This document shows, one piece after another, positions 24,829 through 33,770 of a DNA stretch of 64,000 bases (positions within the stretch are counted from its first letter, which is position 1; each line of letters opens with the position of its first letter). The notes under the pieces were generated by a model. The model was given only the letters and a program-made list of their open reading frames with translations, had not been told where the DNA came from and ran no database searches. The translations under genes were made by a program, and so were the position numbers. Source of the DNA: Bacillus sp. AZ43 (GTDB taxonomy: Bacteria > Actinomycetota > Actinomycetes > Mycobacteriales > Geodermatophilaceae); contig SPQJ01000003.1 of the NCBI GenBank assembly GCA_004570425.1, forward strand, positions 124,001 to 188,000, in the 5' to 3' direction.

Positions 24829-27180
24829 GTGTCGACTTTGCTGTACCGGGTGGGGCGCTGGACCTATCGGCACCCGTTCCGCGTGATCGGGGTGTGGGCG
24901 GCGCTCCTCGTCGCGCTCGTCGGCGCGCTGGTCCTCAACCCGCCGAAACTCAGCACAGAGTTCCGGATCGACGGGACGCCGGCGCAGGAAGTGATCGACG
25001 AACTGGCCCGCGAACTGCCAGAGGTGTCCGGCGGCCAGGGGTCGCTGGTGTTCCAGGCGCCGGCCGGCGACCGACTGGACTCCGAGCTGTTGGGACCGGT
25101 GCTCGCCGAGGCGGTGCAAGGGGTCTACTCGGTTGAGGAGGTCGTCGATCCGGCCGACCTGATGCAGTCGCAGCAGCAGCCGGGCGCGGCCCCGGCCACC
25201 CCGCCGAGGAGCACCCCGGAGACACCGGGGAACGCGCCCAGCGCCCCGCCGGGCACGCTGGTCGTCGGGGGCCAGCCGGTGCTGGGAGTGACTGTGTCCG
25301 AGGACGGCCGGGTGGCACTGTTCCAGTTCCAGTTCGACGACCAGATCTTCGAGCTCCCTCAAGGCACCGTCGCGGACACCGTCGCGGCGGCGGAGGCCCC
25401 GGCGGAAGAGGCCGGTGTGGCCGTGCTGCCGGGCGCCACCCTGCAGGAGATACCCGAGATCATCGGCGTCGGGGAGATCGTCGGACTCGCCGTGGCCGCC
25501 CTCGTCCTCGTCGTCACGCTGGGCTCCGTGGTCGCCGCTGGGCTGCCGCTGCTGACCGCCCTGGCCGGGGTCGGCGCGGGCATCGGCGGCGCCTTCGCGC
25601 TGGCCCACCTGTTCGAGCTGAACTCCCTGTCGGTCGTCCTGGCCCTGATGCTGGGGCTGGCAGTGGGCATCGACTACGCGCTGTTCATCGTCAACCGGCA
25701 GCGCTGGCTGATCCTGACCCGCGGCCTGGACGCCGGGGAAGCCACGGGCCGCGCCGTGGGCACCGCCGGCAGCGCCGTGTTCTTCGCCGGCACGACGGTC
25801 GTCATCGCTCTCACCGCGCTGCTGGTCGTGGGCATCTCCCTGCTGACGGTCATGGCGCTCATCGCCGCCGCGACCGTCGCCATCGCCGTCCTGGTCGCCC
25901 TGACCCTGCTCCCGGCCCTGCTGGGTCTCGTGAAGGAGCGCATCTGCTCACCCCGCGCCCGGGCACGCCAGGCGGGACACCGCGACCGCTCCCGCAACCC
26001 GGCGCGACGCTGGGTCGGCCTGGTGGTGCGATACCGGTGGGCGGCCGTCGTCCTGGTCACGGCAGTCGCCGCGCTGCTCGCCCTGCCGCTGTCCAGCATG
26101 CGGCTCGGGATGCCCTCGGCCGAGAGCTACGGCAGCGGCACCCCGCAGCGTGAGGGATACGACCTGGTCGCCGAGGGCTTCGGCGAGGGCTTCAACGGGC
26201 CGCTGGTCGTGGCGGCCCGGACGGCCGAGCCCGGCACGCCGATCGAGCCGCCCGCCCTGCAGGAACTGGTGGCCGACCTGAGCGCGCTCGACGGCGTCCA
26301 GAGCGCCATGCCGGCCGGCCTCAGCCAGGACGGCACCATCGCGGTACTGCAGGTCGTCCCCACCACCGGCCCGACCGACGAGGCGACCGAGGACCTGGTC
26401 GCCGAGATCCGCGACCGCTCCGCGCAGTACGGGGACGACCTGGGGATCACCCTCGGCGTCACCGGCCTGACCGCCATCGGCATCGACATGTCCCAGCGAC
26501 TGTCCGAGGTGCTGCCGATCTACCTGGCGGTGGTCCTCGGCCTGTCGCTGATCGTCCTGCTGCTGGTCTTCCGGTCCATCCTGGTCCCGGTCAAGGCGAC
26601 CCTCGGCTTCCTGCTCAGCATCCTCGCGACGTTCGGGGCCACGACCGCCGTCTTCCAGTGGGGGTGGCTCAATCAGGTCTTCGGGCTCGACAGCACCACC
26701 GTGGTGATGAGCGTGATCCCGATCATCGCCACCGGCGTGCTCTACGGGCTGGCCATGGACTACCAGATCTTCCTGGTCTCCTCCATCCGCGAGTCCCACG
26801 TCCACGGCCACCACGGGACCGACAGCGTCACCGACGGATTCACCCAGGCCAGCCGGGTGGTGGTCGCCGCGGCGATCATCATGACCGCGGTCTTCGGCGG
26901 GTTCATCTTCAACGCCGACCCGATGGTCAAGCAGGTCGGCTTCGCGCTCGCCGTCGGCATCTTGATCGACGCGTTCCTGATCCGGCTCACCCTCGTGCCG
27001 GCTGTGATGGCCATGTTCGGCGACCGGGCCTGGTGGCTGCCCGCGTGGCTCGACCGGCTCCTCCCCGACCTCGACGTCGAGGGTGACAAGCTCGTCCAGC
27101 GGCTCAACGGCGAGCACGGCGACGTGCCCGAAGCCGCCGAGCCACCCGGCCGGGAACCGGCGTCGGCCCCAGCCGGGTGA
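24829..27180 (+). CDS. MMPL/RND-family membrane transporter
   Basis: 783 residues from GTG. It has a two-fold RND layout: a first membrane helix at ~17-35, an extracytoplasmic domain at ~40-205 with a Pro-rich insert (~120-145), and five helices. A short cytoplasmic linker rich in Arg (~370-400) leads to the second half with the same layout. The proton-relay motifs of the family are present in both halves (GIDYALFIVNRQR and GLAMDYQIFLVSSIRE). It would export a lipid or hydrophobic compound using proton motive force. Regulation is probably by the divergent TetR protein. Confidence 0.9.
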   Translation: MSTLLYRVGRWTYRHPFRVIGVWAALLVALVGALVLNPPKLSTEFRIDGTPAQEVIDELARELPEVSGGQGSLVFQAPAGDRLDSELLGPVLAEAVQGVYSVEEVVDPADLMQSQQQPGAAPATPPRSTPETPGNAPSAPPGTLVVGGQPVLGVTVSEDGRVALFQFQFDDQIFELPQGTVADTVAAAEAPAEEAGVAVLPGATLQEIPEIIGVGEIVGLAVAALVLVVTLGSVVAAGLPLLTALAGVGAGIGGAFALAHLFELNSLSVVLALMLGLAVGIDYALFIVNRQRWLILTRGLDAGEATGRAVGTAGSAVFFAGTTVVIALTALLVVGISLLTVMALIAAATVAIAVLVALTLLPALLGLVKERICSPRARARQAGHRDRSRNPARRWVGLVVRYRWAAVVLVTAVAALLALPLSSMRLGMPSAESYGSGTPQREGYDLVAEGFGEGFNGPLVVAARTAEPGTPIEPPALQELVADLSALDGVQSAMPAGLSQDGTIAVLQVVPTTGPTDEATEDLVAEIRDRSAQYGDDLGITLGVTGLTAIGIDMSQRLSEVLPIYLAVVLGLSLIVLLLVFRSILVPVKATLGFLLSILATFGATTAVFQWGWLNQVFGLDSTTVVMSVIPIIATGVLYGLAMDYQIFLVSSIRESHVHGHHGTDSVTDGFTQASRVVVAAAIIMTAVFGGFIFNADPMVKQVGFALAVGILIDAFLIRLTLVPAVMAMFGDRAWWLPAWLDRLLPDLDVEGDKLVQRLNGEHGDVPEAAEPPGREPASAPAG

Positions 27181-27187
27181 CGTGCCG

Positions 27188-27661
27188 ATGATCGGAGGGC
27201 ACCCGGCGAGGCAGCTCACCCGGCCGGGGAACCGACGCCTCGCGCGGTGGGGACGGCGGTTGATCGCCGGATCCGTCGTCGCGTCGGCCACCCTGCCCTG
27301 GCTGGCCGACTGGAACCACAGCCACACCTTCGGGCCCGAGTACGGCCCGCACGCCCGGTGGCACGGAACCTCCGAGGTCGTCGGCGCAACCGCGGAGGGA
27401 CTCCTCGCCCTGTGGCTGCTCCGCGCCGCCGAGGAGCACCGCCCCGACGAACGCCTGCTCACCGCCGCAGCGCTGCTGCCCATCGCCCGCTGGGCGCCGT
27501 TCAACCTCACCCTGCTGGTGCCCGGGACCTCCCCCTACGACCAGCACCGCATCCCGCAACGGGTGCTGGGCATGCCGGCCGCCCTGCTGAGCCAGGACCT
27601 CATCGCCGCCACCGCCGCCGCCGGCCTGATCCTCCGCCGCCTCGCCCGCGAACGGGCGTAG
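27188..27661 (+). CDS. Small membrane protein, unknown
   Basis: 157 residues from ATG at 27188; an in-frame GTG at 27182 is also possible. There are three to four hydrophobic stretches (LIAGSVVASATLPWLAD, EGLLALWLLRAA, ALLPIARWAPFNLTLLVPG, LIAATAAAGLILRRL). It begins 7 bases after the MMPL stop, so it is probably cotranscribed as an accessory to the transporter. I do not recognise a family. Confidence 0.7.
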   Translation: MIGGHPARQLTRPGNRRLARWGRRLIAGSVVASATLPWLADWNHSHTFGPEYGPHARWHGTSEVVGATAEGLLALWLLRAAEEHRPDERLLTAAALLPIARWAPFNLTLLVPGTSPYDQHRIPQRVLGMPAALLSQDLIAATAAAGLILRRLARERA

Positions 27662-27771
27662 GGCGCCCGGACCACCCCGGCGGCGCGCCGGGGGCGGCCG
27701 CTCGATAGGCAGGCCACCACTTCTGAGGTGCTTGTCCTGCACGGGCGGCGCGGAGTCGACAGCGAGCGCCT

Positions 27772-28500
27772 TCAGTCGGCGGTCGGGTCCCCGTCGTGGA
27801 GGTGGCGCGCGAAGAAGCCGAATACCCGCCGCCAGGCATCCTCCGCGGACGGATGGTGGTAACCGAAGCCCACCACCCGTTCGAGGACGGCGAGCGGCCC
27901 GGTGTTGTGCCGGTTCATGAAGGAGTGGCCGGCGTCGGGATACTCCTTGACGTCGTGGTCGACCGCGAGGCTGGTCAGGGCACCGTTCAGTCGCTGGGCC
28001 GCACCCGGCAGCGTCCTGTCGCGGCCCCCGTAGCTGGCGACGACGGGGCAGGCCCCCTGCAGCACCCGCTCGAGATCCTGCGGTGTCTGCCCGTAGTTCG
28101 GAGCAGAGGCGTGGAACCCGCGAGTCGCCGCGACCAGGGCGAAGCCGCCCCCCATGCAGAAGCCGACGATCCCCACTGTGCCGGTGCAGTCGGGTCGCCG
28201 TACGAGCCAGGAGCGCGCGGCCTCAAGATCATCGAAAGCCGCGCCTTCGCGACGGCCCAGCGCCCGGAACGTCGACCGGAGGCAGCGAACGGGTCCTCCG
28301 GCTGTGAACAGGTCGGGCGCCAGCGCCAGGTAGCCTCCGACAGCCAGCCGATCCGCCTGCTGGCGGGTGTCGTCGGTGAGACCGAAGGCCTCGTGCACCA
28401 CCACGACGGCGGGCCACGGCCCCGTGCCGACCGGCGGGACGGCGAGGTACGCCCGCAACTGGGGGGCGCTCGCGGCCCCGTCGATCGTCGTGTCCGGCAT
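27772..28500 (-). CDS. Dienelactone hydrolase family protein
   Basis: 242 residues, alpha/beta hydrolase of the DLH family. The nucleophile Cys is in GIVGFCMGGGFAL (~residue 112), Asp in the region of GGRDRTLPG (~170), and His in DAGHSFMNR (~202). Family members hydrolyse dienelactones or related cyclic esters in ring-cleavage pathways. It is last of a three-gene minus-strand set with the BtrH-like and hotdog genes, 58 bases after the former. In this catabolic neighbourhood a role in opening a lactone product is possible. Confidence 0.87.
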   Translation of the reverse strand: MPDTTIDGAASAPQLRAYLAVPPVGTGPWPAVVVVHEAFGLTDDTRQQADRLAVGGYLALAPDLFTAGGPVRCLRSTFRALGRREGAAFDDLEAARSWLVRRPDCTGTVGIVGFCMGGGFALVAATRGFHASAPNYGQTPQDLERVLQGACPVVASYGGRDRTLPGAAQRLNGALTSLAVDHDVKEYPDAGHSFMNRHNTGPLAVLERVVGFGYHHPSAEDAWRRVFGFFARHLHDGDPTAD

Positions 28501-28558
28501 CAGGACCCCCCGTGTCGTGTGCTCATCTGTGAACTGTCGGGCTGCGTGTGGGCCGGCG

Positions 28559-29632
28559 TCACGAGGAGACGCGTAGTTCCTCGGCAGCCAGCGCGAGCAG
28601 GTCGGCGGCCTCCTCCTCCAGGGCGGGCAGTCGAGCGGCCGCCTCGGCGGCTGCGGCGACCCGGTCCGGCAGCGGAACGTCGGCGGTCGCGGCACGAGCC
28701 AACCGGCTCCACGCCTCGGCACACCTGTCGTAGGCCAGGCCCGCCCGTGCGCTGGCCGAGCTTCCCGTCCGCCACGCCACGTCGTGGCAGGCAGCCACCT
28801 GGAGCCGGCGGAAGAGCCCACCGCCCGTGCCGGCCTTCTCGACGAACACCGGGAGGGCGGCCAGCGCGGCTTCCAGGGTCACGGTGTCCCACACCTGCGG
28901 CCACGAGGCCAGGTCGTCGGCGAACTCCCGGATCCCGGCGAGCCCCAACGCGCTGATCGAGCCCGGCGGCAGGTCGGAGGAGTCCACGATCCCCGGACCG
29001 CCGTGTCGGATCCCGGCCGCCGCGGCGGCGAACGCCTCGGCGGCGACTGACCTCAGATCCGGGAGCCGCTCGGGCCAGTCGACAGCGAACGTGGCGTGAC
29101 GCGTCGGCGCCGGGAATCCGGTCGAGCGGCGCGCACGGGCCAGCGCTGCGTACGGCACCTCTTGGACGGCCTCGCGGTCGTTGTCCACGACGTAGGCGAT
29201 CTGCCGCTCGTCGTCGTAGCCGATCACCACGACGTTGTGCCGGCTCATCTGCAGCCGCACGCGCAAATAGGGCAGTTCGGCGATGTCCGCCCAGACCATG
29301 ACCGGCCGGCCGGCGGTCAGTTCGTCACGGACCCAGCGCCATCCCAGCGCCGCGTCATCGGTCCGCCGCAGCTCCACCTGCGCACCCAGGCGTCGCAGCA
29401 GGTCGACCTCCATGTCCCCGCCCCGGCCGACGAGGTAGATCGGCGGCGCCAGACCCGGCACCCGCAGATAGGAGAAGTCCAGCCCCCCACCGAGGCCGAA
29501 GACCAGTCCCTCCGCGAGCACGTCCCCTCCCCAGTCGAGCCCCGCCCAGTCCAGCAGGTCGCGGAGTGCTCCGGACCCGCAGTGCCCGGCCATGCGATCG
29601 GGATAGCTCTCCAGCAACCGTCGCCCGCTCAC
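28559..29632 (-). CDS. BtrH N-terminal/DUF4872 protein
   Basis: 357 residues from GTG at 29632, fixed by the 4-base GTGA overlap with the hotdog gene. The N-terminal half matches the BtrH papain-like fold: a Cys in AGHCGSGALRDLLDW near residue 17, His in MSRHNVVVIGYDD near 145, and Asp in AYVVDNDREAVQEVP. BtrH-type domains transfer acyl groups from acyl-carrier proteins in butirosin biosynthesis. The C-terminal half is helical DUF4872. Coupling with a thioesterase-like protein hints at acyl transfer or hydrolysis, but substrate and pathway are unknown. Confidence 0.8.
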   Translation of the reverse strand: MSGRRLLESYPDRMAGHCGSGALRDLLDWAGLDWGGDVLAEGLVFGLGGGLDFSYLRVPGLAPPIYLVGRGGDMEVDLLRRLGAQVELRRTDDAALGWRWVRDELTAGRPVMVWADIAELPYLRVRLQMSRHNVVVIGYDDERQIAYVVDNDREAVQEVPYAALARARRSTGFPAPTRHATFAVDWPERLPDLRSVAAEAFAAAAAGIRHGGPGIVDSSDLPPGSISALGLAGIREFADDLASWPQVWDTVTLEAALAALPVFVEKAGTGGGLFRRLQVAACHDVAWRTGSSASARAGLAYDRCAEAWSRLARAATADVPLPDRVAAAAEAAARLPALEEEAADLLALAAEELRVSS

Positions 29633-30126
29633 GGCGCCACAGGCGCCGCGTCTCCACCGCCACGGGCGAAGTGCTCCAGGCCGACGACGAGGAAGAGTGC
29701 GGACGCCTCGACCACGGCCGCTCCCCCCTCGTCGGTGCCCTGCGCCCGGACGAACAGCTTGCGCCCTTCCCGACGCTGCACACCTGCCTCCAGCAGGTAG
29801 GGGGTCCCGAGCAGGACCGGCGACCGGTACCCGACCTCCAGGTGACGGGTGACCGCGGGCTCCCCGATCAGGTACAGCAGGAAGCCGAACAGGTCGTCCA
29901 GCACCGTCGCCACCGCGCCACCGTGTGCGATGCCCGGCGCGCCGACGTGCCGCTCGTCGAAGACGTGCCGCGCCCGCACGGCGTCCCTCTCCCGCCAGAC
30001 CTGCAGGTGATGCCCGTGCGGGTTCTCCGGGCCGCAGCCCAGGCAACGAGCATGGTGCGGCGGCAGGGGCCCGGCATGGTCCTGACGGGCAAAGCCCTCC
30101 GACCAGTCCCCGATCACGGAATCCAC
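29629..30126 (-). CDS. PaaI/hotdog-fold acyl-CoA thioesterase-like protein
   Basis: 165 residues from GTG at 30126. It has a 4HBT hotdog core with the helix-entry motif IAHGGAVATVLDDLFGFLL. An N-terminal motif CLGCGPENPHGHHLQVW is common in actinobacterial members. These proteins hydrolyse acyl-CoA thioesters in the cytoplasm. The stop overlaps the BtrH-like start, so the two are translationally coupled. A 210-base gap without recognisable features separates it from the CoA ligase. Confidence 0.85.
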   Translation of the reverse strand: MDSVIGDWSEGFARQDHAGPLPPHHARCLGCGPENPHGHHLQVWRERDAVRARHVFDERHVGAPGIAHGGAVATVLDDLFGFLLYLIGEPAVTRHLEVGYRSPVLLGTPYLLEAGVQRREGRKLFVRAQGTDEGGAAVVEASALFLVVGLEHFARGGGDAAPVAP

Positions 30127-30336
30127 GTCATCACCCCTGCCTCCTGTCGCGCACCAGCTCGCCTGCGGCCCTCATGACTGCACACTGCCCGCCGCCGGCA
30201 GTGGCCGGAGGGAGCAGAACTCCGACGCCGGGAACGAACCGGAAGTGGAGGGTGAGTTGCCCCATCACGGGTGATCGACCGTGACGTCATTCCTGCCCCT
30301 CGCCGTTCCGCCGACCCCGCGTGCCGTCGGCCACTG

Positions 30337-31884
30337 TCAGCGGAGTACCGCGTGCTCTCCTCCGCCGTGCTGCTGCCGTAGCACCGTCTTGAGCACCTTG
30401 CCGGTGGCGTTGCGCGGTAACTCGGGGACGAACTCCACGCGGGTGGGGCACTTGAAGTGGGCGAGCCGCTCCCGCGCGTAGGCGATCAGTTCCTCGGCCG
30501 TCGTCCCGGCGCCGTCCTGGAGCGCGACCACGGCCACCGGGGTCTCACCCCAACGGTCGTCGGGGACCCCGACGACCGCTACCTCACGGATCGCGTCGTG
30601 TCGGTAGAGGACCTGCTCGACCTCGATCGGATACACGTTCTCGCCACCGCTGATGATCATGTCCTTCTTGCGGTCGACCAGCGTGATGAAGCCCTCGGCA
30701 TCCATGCGGCCCAGGTCGCCGGTGTGGAACCACCCGCCGCGGAACGCCTCGGCCGTGGCCTCCGGTAGACCCCAGTAGCCGGCGAACACGTTCGGGCCGC
30801 GCAGGACCAGCTCCCCGACCTCATCGGCGGGCTGGTTTCTGTCCGTGTCATCGACGATGCGTGCCTGGACGTGGAAGACCGCCCGGCCGATGGAGCCTGC
30901 CTTCTCCTTGACGTGGTCGGCGTCCAGGACCGACACGAGCGGAGCGGTCTCGGTCATCCCGAAGCCCTCCTGGAAGGGCAGGCCTTTGCCCTGGAAGAAG
31001 TCGATGACCGGCAGCGGGCACGGCGCTCCCCCTGAGACGGCGAGTTCCAGCGACGACAGGTCGTAGCCGTCGAAGCCGGGCACCGACATGAGCGCCGCCC
31101 ACATCGCCGGCACCATGAACTGCACGGTGGCCCGCTCCCGGGACATCACCTCCAGAGTCCGGATCGGGTCGAAGGACGGCAGCACGACATTGGTTCCACC
31201 GACGTACAGCAGCGGCAGGGTGTGGACCCCCAGTCCGCCGATGTGGAACATCGGTGCCACTGTCACGGTGACGTCACTTTCCCGCAGGCCCCGACCGAAG
31301 GAGAGGCTGTTCACGACGTTCCACAGGTGGTTGTCGTGGGTGAGCATCGCGCCCTTGGGACGCCCGGTGGTCCCCGACGTGTACATCAGGCACGACAGGT
31401 CCCGCCGGTCGACGTCGCTGTCCACGGGCCGGGGCTCACCGCCGGCCAGCACCTGCTCGTAGTCGAACTCCCCGTCCTCGACCTCGCCGCCGACCAGCAG
31501 GCGGGACCGTATCCGGACGCCGTCACCAGTGAGGGCTGCGCGCGCCACGGGTGCGAGAGGCGCGGAGTACACGAAGGTGTCGGCCCCCGAATCGGCCAGG
31601 AGGTAGGAGACCTCGGGCGGCGCGAGTCGCACGTTCATCGGCACGAACACCGCCCCCAACTTCGCCGTGGCGAGCATCGTCTCGAGGAACGCGACGCTGT
31701 TCAGGAGCAGCCCGGCGACGCGGTCACCCCGGCGCACCCCCAGTGCGCGCAGCGCCCGCGCCAGTTGGTCGGTCCGCCCGTCGAGGTCGGCATAGGTCAG
31801 CCGTCGCTCACCCTGGACCAGCGCGACCCGGTCCCCGGAGAGGAACGCCCTCGTGGCGACCCAGCTGCCGATCCCCTTGTCCAT
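30337..31884 (-). CDS. Acyl-CoA synthetase (AMP-forming, FadD type)
   Basis: 515 residues from ATG at 31884, preceded by GGAAGGA. The AMP-binding motif is YTSGTTGRPKGAML near residue 165. GGWFHTGDLG, DRKKDMIISGGENVYP and the catalytic Lys in RNATGKVLKTVLR near the C-terminus are all present. It activates a carboxylic acid to acyl-AMP and then acyl-CoA. The gene is divergent from a TetR gene, and a perfect palindrome lies between them, so substrate-dependent induction is likely. It is separate from, but probably co-regulated with, the nine-gene operon at 32.7-44.7 kb. Confidence 0.92.
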   Translation of the reverse strand: MDKGIGSWVATRAFLSGDRVALVQGERRLTYADLDGRTDQLARALRALGVRRGDRVAGLLLNSVAFLETMLATAKLGAVFVPMNVRLAPPEVSYLLADSGADTFVYSAPLAPVARAALTGDGVRIRSRLLVGGEVEDGEFDYEQVLAGGEPRPVDSDVDRRDLSCLMYTSGTTGRPKGAMLTHDNHLWNVVNSLSFGRGLRESDVTVTVAPMFHIGGLGVHTLPLLYVGGTNVVLPSFDPIRTLEVMSRERATVQFMVPAMWAALMSVPGFDGYDLSSLELAVSGGAPCPLPVIDFFQGKGLPFQEGFGMTETAPLVSVLDADHVKEKAGSIGRAVFHVQARIVDDTDRNQPADEVGELVLRGPNVFAGYWGLPEATAEAFRGGWFHTGDLGRMDAEGFITLVDRKKDMIISGGENVYPIEVEQVLYRHDAIREVAVVGVPDDRWGETPVAVVALQDGAGTTAEELIAYARERLAHFKCPTRVEFVPELPRNATGKVLKTVLRQQHGGGEHAVLR

Positions 31885-31945
31885 GTGCCGTCCTTCCCGA
31901 GAGCCCCACGGTCCGGTGACCTGAGTCACGGCCAGCTTGGCCAGA

Positions 31946-31963
31946 CTTGACGGTTCCGTCAAG
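31946..31963. promoter_or_regulatory. TetR operator at ligase/TetR divergent promoter
   Basis: CTTGACGG-TT-CCGTCAAG: perfect 8-base arms. A near-identical site occurs at 44710-44727 upstream of the acyl-CoA operon. Confidence 0.72.
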
Positions 31964-32003
31964 ATGAGGTTCCACGCGCGACCGCCGGATGAAGGGACGA
32001 GGC

Positions 32004-32660
32004 ATGACGTCGGCAGGACCGGCATCCCCTCCAGCCACCGCGCGTGGCCGTCGCACCCGGTCCGCGCTGCTGGCGGCCGGAAGGGAGCTGTTCGAGGAGT
32101 GCGGCTTCTCGGCCGTCGGTATCGACGCGGTGGCGCAGCGCGCCGGGGTCTCCCATGGCACGTTCTACACGTGGTTCGACTCCAAGGAGATGTTGCTCCG
32201 CGAGATCATCTCCGAGGTCGCCGCGGACATCTTCTCCGCGACCTCGATCGGTAGTCGCCTGCCGGCGGACGCGGCGTATGCGCGGATCGAGGCGGCGAAC
32301 CGGTCCTTCCTGCGTGCGGTCACCCGGCACTCCCGCATCCTGCGGGTGCTGGACTCGCTGGCGGACACACGGGAGGACTTCCTCCGGCTGCGGCTGGAGA
32401 TCCGGGAGTCGTTCGTCCAACGAGGGATGGAGGGCCTGATCCGGCTGCAGGAGCTGGGGCTCGCCGATCCGCAGCTGCCGCCGCGGGCGACGGCCAGCGC
32501 TCTGGGCGCGATGGTGGAGTCCTTCGCCCACCTGTGGCAGGACCCGGTGGAGGGGCTGGACGAGGCGGCGGCAGTCGACGTCCTCACCCGGTTGTGGGCC
32601 GGGGCGATCGGTCTGGCGCCGCGAGCGTGGCCCGGCGGCGGCCGGGCGGGGGCGGGCTGA
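32004..32660 (+). CDS. TetR-family regulator, probable controller of the acyl-CoA genes
   Basis: 218 residues from ATG at 32004 with AAGGGACGAGG upstream. An in-frame ATG at 31989 is less likely because that ribosome site would lie inside the gene. The helix-turn-helix is at ~38-63 (GIDAVAQRAGVSHGTFYTWFDSKEML), and the C-terminal ligand domain is of the type seen in regulators of fatty-acid or acyl-CoA genes. Its own promoter region holds the palindrome shared with the operon at 44.7 kb. Acyl-CoA of the degraded compound is a plausible ligand. Confidence 0.9.
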   Translation: MTSAGPASPPATARGRRTRSALLAAGRELFEECGFSAVGIDAVAQRAGVSHGTFYTWFDSKEMLLREIISEVAADIFSATSIGSRLPADAAYARIEAANRSFLRAVTRHSRILRVLDSLADTREDFLRLRLEIRESFVQRGMEGLIRLQELGLADPQLPPRATASALGAMVESFAHLWQDPVEGLDEAAAVDVLTRLWAGAIGLAPRAWPGGGRAGAG

Positions 32661-32705
32661 CCGGACGGCCACGGGCCGAGATGGCGTGGATGGGTGGCCG
32701 GCGAG

Positions 32706-33770
32706 TCAGTGCTGCACCCAGCGCCACGGCGTCTCGCGGCTGCGCCGCACCCGTCCTCTGCTCTCCAGGAGGACCAGGTGCGCCAGGGTCTCGGCGACAG
32801 CCGCTCTGCGCATGAAGCCCGAGATCTGGTCCCAGGGCCGCGACCAGGTCAGCGCTGCGGTCAGTTCCCACGTCGTGGGCGCCGTCGCCGCGGCAGCGCG
32901 GACCTCCTCCAGCCGCGCGTCGTGGTGTGCCACGAGCGCCGACACGCGCGCCGCGAGGCCGGCGAAGCGGTACTCGTGCGCGGGCAGCACCTCGCGCACG
33001 TCCGAGTCCAGCGCTCCCACACGCGCCAGCGAGTCGATGAAGTCGGCCAGCGGGTTGCCGGGCGACTGAGCGTGCACCCCGATGTTGGGCGTGATGCGGG
33101 GCAGGACGTGGTCGCCGGAGAAGAGAAGGCGACGACGGTTCTCGTGGAAGCAGAGGTGGCCGGGCGAATGGCCGGGGGTGTGCACGGCACGCAGATCCCA
33201 TCCCGCCAGTGGCAGCCGGTCGCCGTCGCGGATCAGGCGGTCGGGTTCGGCCTGGCGGACGTAGTCGGTGATCGCCAGCGAGGCGCCGGCCAGGACCCCG
33301 AGCTCGTCCTCGGGCACGCCGCAGTTCCGCAGCAGCGCGGCCATGTCGTCGAGCAGGTCGGTGATGCCGGCCCCGTACCGAGCGGGCAGCAGCGCGGCGT
33401 CGTCGGGATGCAGTCCCACCCAGGCACCGGACGCCTCGCGGACGCGGCCGGCCAGGCCGTAGTGGTCGGGATGGATGTGCGTCACCATCACGCCGCGGAC
33501 GTCGCCCATCGCGTGCCCCGCGGTAGCGAGCCCGTGGGTCAGGGCCTGCCAGGCGTCGTCGGTGTCCCATCCGGCGTCGATCAGGGCCAGGCCGTCGTCC
33601 AGTTCGAGGGCGTAGACCAGCACATAGCGCAGCGGGCTGTCCGGGATGGGGACGGGAATGGACCACAGCCCCTGCTGGACCATCTCGACCGGGGGCAGGA
33701 CCTTCTCGGCCCAGGCCCGTTCCTGTTCGGTACCGGTGACCCGCAGCGGGCGGGCGGGCTCCGAGGTCAC
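32706..33770 (-). CDS. Metallo-beta-lactamase-fold hydrolase
   Basis: 354 residues from GTG overlapping the acyl-CoA dehydrogenase stop. The zinc motif is THIHPDHYG near residue 97, with further ligands in TPGHSPGHLCF, FSGDH and PAHEYRF. The C-terminal ~70 residues form an extra helical domain, as in actinobacterial hydroxyacylglutathione-hydrolase-like proteins. It is the last gene of the nine-gene operon. It may hydrolyse a thioester or lactone; nothing in the sequence fixes the substrate. Confidence 0.88.
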   Translation of the reverse strand: MTSEPARPLRVTGTEQERAWAEKVLPPVEMVQQGLWSIPVPIPDSPLRYVLVYALELDDGLALIDAGWDTDDAWQALTHGLATAGHAMGDVRGVMVTHIHPDHYGLAGRVREASGAWVGLHPDDAALLPARYGAGITDLLDDMAALLRNCGVPEDELGVLAGASLAITDYVRQAEPDRLIRDGDRLPLAGWDLRAVHTPGHSPGHLCFHENRRRLLFSGDHVLPRITPNIGVHAQSPGNPLADFIDSLARVGALDSDVREVLPAHEYRFAGLAARVSALVAHHDARLEEVRAAAATAPTTWELTAALTWSRPWDQISGFMRRAAVAETLAHLVLLESRGRVRRSRETPWRWVQH

